6,413 nt of DNA from CBIFWW01 sp966186435 (GTDB lineage: Bacteria; Pseudomonadota; Gammaproteobacteria; Enterobacterales; Enterobacteriaceae), in the NCBI GenBank assembly GCA_966186435.1, contig CBIFWW010000173.1:1-6413 (forward strand), read 5' to 3'. The position numbers and the translations under genes are program-made. Under the pieces are notes generated by a model that did not search any database, was not told the DNA's origin, and worked only from the letters and a program-made list of their open reading frames with translations. Shown here in pieces: positions 1 through 5,667 of this stretch; the first letter of the stretch is position 1; every line of letters begins with the position of its first letter.

Positions 1-12
1 ATTTCTAACCAC

Positions 13-37
13 CTGATATACATCAGCTATTCTAGCT
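13..37. repeat. Two mutually exclusive small hairpins
   Basis: Bases 13-17 pair with 22-26 around a 4-base loop, and bases 25-29 pair with 33-37 around a 3-base loop. The two stems share bases 25-26, so only one can form at a time. They are short, 5 pairs each, and would be unremarkable alone. They are listed because they continue the series of palindromes in this border region. Confidence 0.3.
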
Positions 38-41
38 CATC

Positions 42-96
42 ATGGTGCCAAACGCCGGGAGCCAAAGCTACGCCAGTAGCCGGAGTTTTGCACCAT
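42..96. repeat. Imperfect inverted repeat, 17-base arms
   Basis: The arms 42-58 and 80-96 are complementary at 15 of 17 positions, with mismatches at 49/89 and 54/84. The 21-base spacer contains a second small hairpin, 67-71 with 76-80, around the tetraloop GCCA; this shares base 80 with the outer stem. The length and near-perfect pairing exceed what is expected by chance in so short a region. It has no T-tract on the minus strand after the stem, so it does not look like an ordinary terminator for lfhA. It could be a foldback end of a small mobile element, a repetitive extragenic palindrome or a structured RNA; the sequence does not decide between them. Confidence 0.6.
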
Positions 97-116
97 CCCC
101 ACGTTTAGTACCATGC

Positions 117-166
117 CCGTTCCCGGGTCAAGAAGCCAGAATGTTCTAAGAAACATAGGGGAACGG
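117..166. repeat. Nested inverted repeat
   Basis: The outer arms 117-124 and 159-166 are perfectly complementary over 8 bases. Inside them, 141-145 and 152-156 pair perfectly over 5 bases around a 6-base loop. The nested arrangement resembles the two-level fold at 42-96, 20 bases away, suggesting both belong to one structured element. Its function is unknown. Confidence 0.45.
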
Positions 167-288
167 AACCCTTTCACTAAAGCCACATGAAAGTACTTCC
201 CAATATGAGAAGACACGCAACCCGTTGCACTCTCTCTACATATACCCAACCCAACTATTAGGAATTGCGCCCGGCGTAAAAATACCAA

Positions 289-2379
289 TTACGACAAGTA
301 CCCCATCACACTCAACTCCAACTCATCGGGCACCTCATTCCATGACAACACCACCAACCCTGGTGCAAACAACCGGCCATAGCGGGCCAGCAATGGCCGC
401 AGCAGCGGTGGAACGATCAACACCGGCTCCTTACCGGCGGCCTTCATCTGCTCGCGCATGCGCGGCATGTTGGCCTGGAATTGGCTCATCATATTCGGAT
501 CCAACGCCACCTCGTCAAGGGCGGTTTTATTGGCCTGCTGGGATTGGGTCACCACATTCACCAACAGATTCTCCAGCTCGTTTTGCAAGGCATACGCCGC
601 CAGCTTTTTCTGGCGCGCCAGTGGATGGGTGATACTGCGGCGCAGGGCCATGCGCACATCGGAAACCAGCAGAATGGTGTCTTTCACCGTGGCACTGCTG
701 GCGACCAGCACGGTGGCGATGGTGACAATGTCCCGCAGCGGCACCCCCTCGGTCATCAGCTGGCGATAAATCTTTAACAGCTGGCTGTAGTTAAGCGCTG
801 CATTCAGATCCTCCGCCAGCCGGGGGGCCAGAGTTGCCAGTCGTTGGTGCAACTGGGTGACGTCATCATAATTAAACAGCTCCGGAATATAGTGGCGCAC
901 CACTTTGTTCACGTGGGTGGCGATCACGCTGGGGCAATCTACCACCTGGTAACCCAGGTTCAGCGCCCGGGCTTTTTGGTCGGCCCCGATCCAAGTCACC
1001 GGCATCTCATAGGCCGGGTCATTACCCAAAATCCCGTCAATCTCGCCCCAGGTCTCACCGGTGGGGAGCGCCATAAATTTATCCGCAGGTACATCACCGC
1101 CTTCGGTCTGAATCCCGTTGATATAAATGGCGTACTGGGTGGGCTTCAGGCGGAAGTTCTCGCGGATGCGGATCTCCGGTAATAGCACCCCGGTGGTGTC
1201 AGAAATCACCTGGCGCACCCCGCGGATCCGCTGGGTAAGCGGCCCGCCTTTGGCTTTATCCACCAGGCCCACCAGTTTATACCCCAGACTCAGGCTGATG
1301 GGTTCGATAGCCGGAATGGTTTCCCAACTCACGGGCTGCTCTGTCGGCTCCGCCATGGTTTTACTTAAGCTTTCCAGGCTTTCAGTTTGGGTTTCCGCCT
1401 GGGTAGGCTGTTTGCTTTGGCGCCAGGCGGCATAAGCCAGCAGCCCGGTGAACAGCAGGAACGGCAGGTGCGGCATCCCCGGCACAATGGCGAGGGTAAA
1501 CATCACCCCGGCGGCGGTGTAGAGCACCACGGGATTAGCCAGCAGCTGGCTGCGAATGGCGCTGCTGATCTCGCCACTGTCGGAAACCCGGGTCACGATA
1601 ATCGCCGCCGCGGTGGAAAGCAGCAAGGATGGGATCTGGGCCACCAGGCCGTCCCCGATGGTCATTAGCACATATTGCTGGAAGGCGGCGGAGGCGCTGA
1701 GGTCGTATTTAAAGATCCCAATACATACCCCGCCAATCAGGTTGATGGCGAGGATCATCATCCCGGCGATGGCATCCCCGCGCACAAATTTGGAGGCCCC
1801 GTCCATGGCCCCATAGAAGTCGGCCTCATTGGCGATATCTTTACGCCGCGCCTGGGCCTGGGCCTGATTGATCAAACCGGCATTGAGGTCGGCATCGATG
1901 GCCATCTGCTTACCGGGCAAGGCATCGAGGGTAAAGCGGGCCGATACCTCGGAAATACGTTCCGCCCCTTTGGTGACCACGATAAAGTTAATGATCATCA
2001 GGATCACAAACACCACCAGGCCCACCACAAAGTTACCGCCAATCACCACCTGGCCGAAGGCTTCAATCACTCGACCGGCGGCGCCAGTGCCCTCATGGCC
2101 GAACAACAGTACCACGCGGGTAGAGGCCACGTTCAGGGTCAGGCGCATCAGAGTGGTGATCAATAGCACCGTCGGGAACAGGCTAAAATCCAGCGGCCGT
2201 TTGCTGGTTACGCTCACCAACAGCACCAGCACCGCCAGCACGATATTAAAGGTGAACAGGATATCCAGCAGCATCGGCGGCAGCGGCAGGATCACCATCG
2301 CCAGAATACACAGCAGGACTAAGGGCACGCCCAACTGGCCTACAGGCACGGCGCGCAAGCGTTGTTTAATCGTCGGCAT
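289..2379 (-). CDS. lfhA: Flagellar export protein FlhA, lateral (Flag-2) type LfhA
   Basis: LfhA is the largest export-gate component. It forms a ring in the inner membrane around the FliPQR core, couples export to proton flow, and its cytoplasmic domain receives substrate-chaperone complexes. The 696-residue length is normal for FlhA. Residues about 15-320 are hydrophobic and hold several membrane segments. The FHIPEP signature spans about 139-168, with EVSARFTLDA followed by PGKQM. By alignment from memory, Arg141, Arg148, Asp152 and Asp202 correspond to functionally important Arg147, Arg154, Asp158 and Asp208 of Salmonella FlhA. A hydrophilic linker at about 320-355 leads into the cytoplasmic domain, with PEIRIRENFRL at 401-411. 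The ATG lies 14 bases inside the end of lfhB, with AGAGGT at 2391-2396 upstream at a rather long 11-base spacing. It is the last gene of the operon. Unlike the truncated copy (fhiA) in E. coli K-12, it looks complete. The family is certain; the lateral-type assignment rests on gene order. Confidence 0.96.
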   Translation of the reverse strand: MPTIKQRLRAVPVGQLGVPLVLLCILAMVILPLPPMLLDILFTFNIVLAVLVLLVSVTSKRPLDFSLFPTVLLITTLMRLTLNVASTRVVLLFGHEGTGAAGRVIEAFGQVVIGGNFVVGLVVFVILMIINFIVVTKGAERISEVSARFTLDALPGKQMAIDADLNAGLINQAQAQARRKDIANEADFYGAMDGASKFVRGDAIAGMMILAINLIGGVCIGIFKYDLSASAAFQQYVLMTIGDGLVAQIPSLLLSTAAAIIVTRVSDSGEISSAIRSQLLANPVVLYTAAGVMFTLAIVPGMPHLPFLLFTGLLAYAAWRQSKQPTQAETQTESLESLSKTMAEPTEQPVSWETIPAIEPISLSLGYKLVGLVDKAKGGPLTQRIRGVRQVISDTTGVLLPEIRIRENFRLKPTQYAIYINGIQTEGGDVPADKFMALPTGETWGEIDGILGNDPAYEMPVTWIGADQKARALNLGYQVVDCPSVIATHVNKVVRHYIPELFNYDDVTQLHQRLATLAPRLAEDLNAALNYSQLLKIYRQLMTEGVPLRDIVTIATVLVASSATVKDTILLVSDVRMALRRSITHPLARQKKLAAYALQNELENLLVNVVTQSQQANKTALDEVALDPNMMSQFQANMPRMREQMKAAGKEPVLIVPPLLRPLLARYGRLFAPGLVVLSWNEVPDELELSVMGYLS

Positions 2380-3502
2380 GACGTTTTAACACCTCTTTGG
2401 GGATAGCTATTTGTCGGTTGAGGATCGGGCGTGGCTGTTTGCCTTCCCGCCAGTGCCGCAGTTGCAGCACGTAAGTCAAAATGTGGGCAATGGCCCGGTA
2501 TAGCTGGGTCGGGATTTGCTGATTAATCTGGGTGGTGAAGTACACCGATCGCGCCAATACCGGGTATTCCACTACTTCGATGTGGTGCTCGGCGGCCACC
2601 TGGCGGATATACAGCGCCACCTCGTCTTTACCCCGCGCCACCACAAAAGGAGCCGGGGCGCGGGCGGTGTCATACTTCAGCGCCACCGCATAGTGGGTTG
2701 GGTTGGTCAGTACCACATCGGCCTGGGGCACCACTTTGCGGATCTGGCCCATCGCCATTTGGCGCTGAATGCGGCGGATGCGGGCCTTGACCTCGGGTTT
2801 CCCTTCCTGATTACGGTGCTCCTCTTTCTGCTCCTGTTTGGTCATGCGTAGCCCCTTCATAAACTGGTGGCGCATCAGCGGTACATCGACCAAGGCGAAG
2901 AAGATAAACAGCATCACCAGATTGAGCATCACGCTTTGGTACAGGCTCAACCCGTTAAACACCGCGCTGTGAAAGGACTCCTGCTGAAGGCCCACAAAAC
3001 TATCGAAGTTGCTGCGCAGCGTCATGGCAATCAGCCCCAAGGTGGCCAGGCTTTTTAACGCCATTTTGCCGATATCCACCACATGGTCACTGGCAAACAG
3101 GCGGCCAATCCCTTTCAGCGGGCTGATCTTACTGAAATCCGGTAGCAACTTATGGGGCTGGAATACCCATCCCCCCGGTAATAGAGAGGCCAGTATTGCC
3201 GCCAGCGGCAAGGGCAGCAGGGTAAGAATAAACTTGCTGAGGATCAGCAGGTTATGCAGCAAAAACTGACCTATTACTTGCGGGTCAGCCACCTGTCCGG
3301 CCAGTTGATGCACGGTAATAAAATCGTCGCGGATAAACCCCTGGTACAGGGGAAAACTGTTACCCAGCACCACCCAGGCCGCAAACAGCGTGGCCGCCAG
3401 GCTCATGTCCTTGGAGCGTGGGATTTGCCCGTCCTCCCGGGCTTTACGCAGCTTCTGGGGGGAGGGTTTTTCGGTCTTTTCGTCACTACTCGGCTCAGCC
3501 AT
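2366..3502 (-). CDS. lfhB: Flagellar export switch protein FlhB, lateral type LfhB
   Basis: LfhB is the export-gate protein that changes substrate class from rod and hook proteins to filament proteins. The product has 378 residues, close to the usual 380 or so. The N-terminus carries the family signature EKPSPQKLRKAREDGQIPRS at about 11-30. Hydrophobic segments lie at about 34-52, 80-110, 142-162 and 186-208. A charged linker, about 215-255, precedes the autocleavage motif NPTH at 267-270, where FlhB proteins cut themselves between Asn and Pro; the motif is intact in TNPTHYAVALKY. The C-terminal tail after about 350 is short and basic. The ATG overlaps the stop of lfiR by 8 bases, and GAGGG at 3509-3513 sits 6 bases upstream, which supports this start. 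The 3' end overlaps lfhA by 14 bases. Confidence 0.96.
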   Translation of the reverse strand: MAEPSSDEKTEKPSPQKLRKAREDGQIPRSKDMSLAATLFAAWVVLGNSFPLYQGFIRDDFITVHQLAGQVADPQVIGQFLLHNLLILSKFILTLLPLPLAAILASLLPGGWVFQPHKLLPDFSKISPLKGIGRLFASDHVVDIGKMALKSLATLGLIAMTLRSNFDSFVGLQQESFHSAVFNGLSLYQSVMLNLVMLFIFFALVDVPLMRHQFMKGLRMTKQEQKEEHRNQEGKPEVKARIRRIQRQMAMGQIRKVVPQADVVLTNPTHYAVALKYDTARAPAPFVVARGKDEVALYIRQVAAEHHIEVVEYPVLARSVYFTTQINQQIPTQLYRAIAHILTYVLQLRHWREGKQPRPILNRQIAIPKEVLKRHADD

Positions 3503-4271
3503 GGGCCACCCTCAGGCTATCCAACTGATGAAGCACCAGATTGGTGAACTGCAAATAGTGATCCGGCAGATGGCCGAGCAGGGCGGCAAAGCACACCAGC
3601 CCTGCCAGCATATTCACCGGGAAGCCCAGCGAGTAAAGATTCAGGGCCGGGGATACCCGGTTCAACAAGCCAAAGCCCATCTGCACCACCAACATAATAA
3701 AGGTGGTGGGCAACGCCAGCAGCGTCGCGGCGCTGAATACCCAGCTCAGGGAAAGCGCCACGCTGCGGAAGGTCTGCGGGGTCAAGGCATTGCCGATGGG
3801 CCAGAAGGTGAAGCCTTTATACAGAATGCTGACCAGCAACAGGTGGCCGTCGAGGGTGAAAAATAAAATCGCCGCATAAATGGTGATAAATTCCGCCAGT
3901 ACGGTGGTAGAGGCCCCGCTGCTTGGGTCGTTCATCACCGCCATGCTCATCCCCATATTGAAGGACAAAATCTGCCCCGCCAGCTGGAGGGCCAGAAACA
4001 CAAATTGCAGCATCAGGCCGAACAACATGCCCCACAGGATCTGCTCGATGGTCAGCAGCAGGGTACGCATGTTCAGTAGCCCGGTGGGGACCTCGGCATG
4101 GAGCATCGGGGCGATAACCAGCGCCAACGCCAGCGCCACCAGGATACGCACCCGCATCGGCAACGCCTGGTTGTTGACCACTGGGCCAAAGTGCAGGAAC
4201 GCCATAATGCGCACAAAGGGATACCACAGGGCAAAAGCCAACTGGCTGAAGTGGAGAATGTCTGGGGTCAT
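3495..4271 (-). CDS. lfiR: Flagellar export gate protein FliR, lateral type LfiR
   Basis: LfiR is a multi-spanning inner-membrane protein which, with FliP and FliQ, forms the helical export-gate core. I chose the ATG at 4271, giving 258 residues, the usual FliR length. It starts MTPDILHFSQ and lies 2 bases after the lfiQ stop. The open frame extends to a GTG at 4343, but those 24 extra residues are hydrophilic, overlap lfiQ and do not resemble FliR. Family features include GQILSFNMGMSMAVMNDPSSG at about 97-117, then a hydrophobic stretch and DGHLLLVSILY, and NRVSPALN with LGFPVNMLAGL near the C-terminus. The last motif has Ala where many FliR proteins have Gln (PQLN or PQMN). No strong Shine-Dalgarno sequence precedes the start, which fits translational coupling to lfiQ. 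The stop overlaps the lfhB start by 8 bases. Confidence 0.94.
   Translation of the reverse strand: MTPDILHFSQLAFALWYPFVRIMAFLHFGPVVNNQALPMRVRILVALALALVIAPMLHAEVPTGLLNMRTLLLTIEQILWGMLFGLMLQFVFLALQLAGQILSFNMGMSMAVMNDPSSGASTTVLAEFITIYAAILFFTLDGHLLLVSILYKGFTFWPIGNALTPQTFRSVALSLSWVFSAATLLALPTTFIMLVVQMGFGLLNRVSPALNLYSLGFPVNMLAGLVCFAALLGHLPDHYLQFTNLVLHQLDSLRVAHG
3509..3513 (-). promoter_or_regulatory. Ribosome binding site of lfhB
   Basis: GAGGG on the minus strand lies 6 bases before the lfhB ATG and inside the last codons of lfiR. It fixes the lfhB start at 3502 and suggests translation is coupled to that of lfiR. Confidence 0.6.
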
Positions 4272-4273
4272 GA

Positions 4274-4546
4274 CTAATGCACCAGCAGAGCGGCCTGGCT
4301 GAACAGATGAATACACAGATCGCTCAGTTGGATCAGCATCCACTTACCGCCTACGCCCAACACCACCAGGGTGACAATCAGGCGCGGCAGGAAGCTCAGG
4401 GTCTGTTCGTTAATTTGGGTGACGGCCTGGAACAGGCTGACGCACAGCCCAACAAGCAGGCTCGGTACCACCAGTACCGATACTAAAATAATGATCACTT
4501 TGATCGCGCTGCCCACCACGTCGGCCGCCACGTCTACCGTTAGCAT
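4274..4546 (-). CDS. lfiQ: Flagellar export gate protein FliQ, lateral type LfiQ
   Basis: LfiQ is the small two-helix export-gate subunit, present in several copies in the FliPQR complex. The product has 90 residues, the standard size (about 89). It shows two hydrophobic segments at about 12-38 and 52-76, joined by the conserved loop SLFQAVTQINEQTLSF at about 37-52, the hallmark of FliQ and its injectisome counterparts. The ATG is preceded at a 5-base spacing by AAGGAG, the best ribosome binding site in the window, which overlaps the stop codon of lfiP. The 9 bases between lfiP and lfiQ form the largest gene gap in the operon. The stop lies 2 bases before the lfiR ATG. Confidence 0.96.
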   Translation of the reverse strand: MLTVDVAADVVGSAIKVIIILVSVLVVPSLLVGLCVSLFQAVTQINEQTLSFLPRLIVTLVVLGVGGKWMLIQLSDLCIHLFSQAALLVH

Positions 4547-4551
4547 ATCGG

Positions 4552-4557
4552 CTCCTT
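4552..4557 (-). promoter_or_regulatory. Strong ribosome binding site of lfiQ overlapping the lfiP stop
   Basis: AAGGAG on the minus strand lies 5 bases before the lfiQ ATG, and its last... first two bases on the coding strand coincide with the final bases of the lfiP TAA codon (4556-4558). It is the only near-consensus Shine-Dalgarno sequence in the window. FliQ is needed in more copies than FliR or FlhB, which may explain why its start is the strongest; that link is inference. Confidence 0.75.
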
Positions 4558-5311
4558 AACCCAGGCCCAGGCCATGAATGCTGGAGGTAAGCGTACCTAC
4601 CGTTAGAGACCAGCCATCAATCAGCACAAACAACATCAGTTTGAACGGCAGGGAAACAATCAGCGGCGACAGCATCATCATCCCCATTGCCATCAGCACG
4701 CTCGACACAATCAGATCGATGGCAAGGAATGGGATATAAATCATAAAGCCGATCTGGAAGGCGGTTTTTAGCTCACTCAACACATAGGCCGGTACCACAA
4801 TACTGAGATCCTGATCCTTAGGATCACCGGTGGCGTTGGCAATGGTCATAATCTGGCTCATGGCCTTTTTATTGGTCTGGGCCAGCATAAAACGCTTTAG
4901 CGGCGAGGCGGCGGTAGAGAGGGCCTCATTGAGGCTGATTTGGTCATTCTCGAAGGGCACTACCGCATGATCATAAATATTGAGCCATACCGGGCGCATC
5001 ACCAGCAGCGTCAGCGACAGCGCAATCCCCACCAGAATACGGTTGGGCGGGGTTTGCTGGAGGCCCAGAGCCTGGCGTAGCAGCGACAGCACGATGATAA
5101 ACCGGGTGAAACTGGTCATCATTAGCAGCAAGGTAGGGAGCAGCCCTACCAGGGTCATCAGGATCAGAATCTGGATTTTAATGCTGTATTGCTGGCCGCC
5201 GCCATGGGTTACCACATTTAGCAGCGGAATGTCCCCGCCTTGGGCCAGCGCAGGCCAGGCGAAGAACAGCAGCGCCAGCGGGGCGCAGGGGAGCAGCCGG
5301 GTCAGTTTCAT
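4556..5311 (-). CDS. lfiP: Flagellar export gate protein FliP, lateral type LfiP
   Basis: LfiP forms the pentameric base of the export-gate channel in the inner membrane. The product has 251 residues (family about 245). Residues 1-23 are a cleavable signal peptide: basic MKLTR, a hydrophobic core, and ALA followed by Gln24 as the likely cleavage site; signal peptides are characteristic of flagellar FliP. The mature part has the signature SFTRFIIVLSLLRQALGLQQ at 67-86 followed by TPPN, and near the C-terminus ELKTAFQIGF (180-189), IPFLAIDL (193-200) and LPFKLMLFVL (221-230). Met211-Met213 match the methionine cluster known from Salmonella FliP to seal the closed channel. The ATG overlaps the lfiN stop in an ATGA arrangement and no Shine-Dalgarno sequence is obvious, so translation is probably coupled. 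No FliO gene lies upstream. Confidence 0.96.
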   Translation of the reverse strand: MKLTRLLPCAPLALLFFAWPALAQGGDIPLLNVVTHGGGQQYSIKIQILILMTLVGLLPTLLLMMTSFTRFIIVLSLLRQALGLQQTPPNRILVGIALSLTLLVMRPVWLNIYDHAVVPFENDQISLNEALSTAASPLKRFMLAQTNKKAMSQIMTIANATGDPKDQDLSIVVPAYVLSELKTAFQIGFMIYIPFLAIDLIVSSVLMAMGMMMLSPLIVSLPFKLMLFVLIDGWSLTVGTLTSSIHGLGLG

Positions 5312-5667
5312 GGAGCGATGTCATTGATGTCGTGTGCGGTAATCTCCAGTACCCGCAGGCCATATTTTTCGTTCACGACCACCACTTCTGCTTTGCCCAG
5401 CAGAATATTATTCACTTTGATGTCCAGCGGTTCACCGGCCAGCTTATCCAGCTCGATGACGGTGTTCTCATTCATTTCAAGCAAATCAGAGAGCATGATC
5501 TCCACCGAAGAGACTTCCAGCGTCAAGGTCACCGGAATACGCCGCAGTAAAGTCAGCGGGGCACTGCCGGTATTGATCGAAGGAGCCGGGGCGGAAGGGA
5601 TAACAGGCGCAGGGGTCTCCTCTGCCAGCTCAAAACCTTGCTCAAGTAAATCTTCTGGGTTAGCCAT
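5308..5667 (-). CDS. lfiN: Flagellar motor switch protein FliN, lateral type LfiN
   Basis: LfiN is a C-ring protein at the cytoplasmic base of the motor. With FliM it forms the switch and helps dock export substrates via the FliH-FliI complex. The product has 119 residues, close to usual short FliN proteins. Residues 1-40 are acidic and then rich in Pro, Ala and Ser, a flexible leader. Residues about 42-115 are one SpoA domain with conserved IPVTLTLEV, ELDKLAGEPLDIKVN and EVVVVNEKYGLRV. Many FliN proteins have Gly-Glu before VVVV; here it is Ala93-Glu94. The ATG overlaps the lfiM stop by 8 bases, with only a weak AGAG at 5675-5678 upstream. Its stop shares four bases with the lfiP start. A single-SpoA protein next to a separate FliM argues against a virulence injectisome, which usually carries one larger SctQ protein. 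Confidence 0.95.
   Translation of the reverse strand: MANPEDLLEQGFELAEETPAPVIPSAPAPSINTGSAPLTLLRRIPVTLTLEVSSVEIMLSDLLEMNENTVIELDKLAGEPLDIKVNNILLGKAEVVVVNEKYGLRVLEITAHDINDIAP

Larger units (their letters stand above)
1..288. other. Non-coding, palindrome-rich border downstream of lfhA
   Basis: This stretch follows the stop codon of the last operon gene and holds no gene I can support. It is about 48% GC by my count (138 of 288), whereas a sampled 60-base line of the neighbouring coding sequence is about 62%. It contains several inverted repeats, at 13-26, 25-37, 42-96, 117-166 and 217-228. No hairpin followed by a T-tract is seen on the minus strand, so no classical intrinsic terminator can be assigned to the operon. 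The minus strand stays open in the lfhA frame from 288 down to a stop at about 40, but that reading starts with TTG, has no ribosome binding site and shows no family I can name. The likely role is the edge of the flagellar island, or a short repetitive or mobile element remnant; both are inference. Confidence 0.6.

Noticed and set aside
1..96. Integron attC-like site suggested by the sequence near base 1 and the adjoining foldback
   Set aside because: The core-site consensus is not met at the required positions and no integrase or cassette structure is visible.
217..228. Possible intrinsic terminator after lfhA (GCAAC/GTTGC palindrome)
   Set aside because: The stem is only 4 to 5 pairs with an almost absent loop, and no T-tract follows on the minus strand.
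225..632. Plus-strand open frame of 135 codons over the lfhA 3' end
   Set aside because: Most of it is antisense to the conserved FlhA C-terminus; Pro- and Thr-rich translation without a domain.
1675..2389. Plus-strand open frames of 163 and 173 codons opposite lfhA
   Set aside because: They lie entirely antisense to a clear FlhA gene, have low-complexity His- and Thr-rich translations, and no ribosome binding site or family resemblance.
3390..3866. Plus-strand open frame of 158 codons across the lfhB/lfiR junction
   Set aside because: It is antisense to two conserved genes, and its Gln- and His-rich composition is typical of a shadow frame.
3817..4227. Minus-strand open frame of 136 codons within lfiR
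   Set aside because: It is an alternate frame of lfiR, giving a Pro-, Gly- and His-rich product with no family features.
4272..4343. GTG start extending lfiR by 24 residues
   Set aside because: The extension is hydrophilic, buried in lfiQ and unlike FliR N-termini; the ATG at 4271 gives the usual length and begins with a FliR-like segment.
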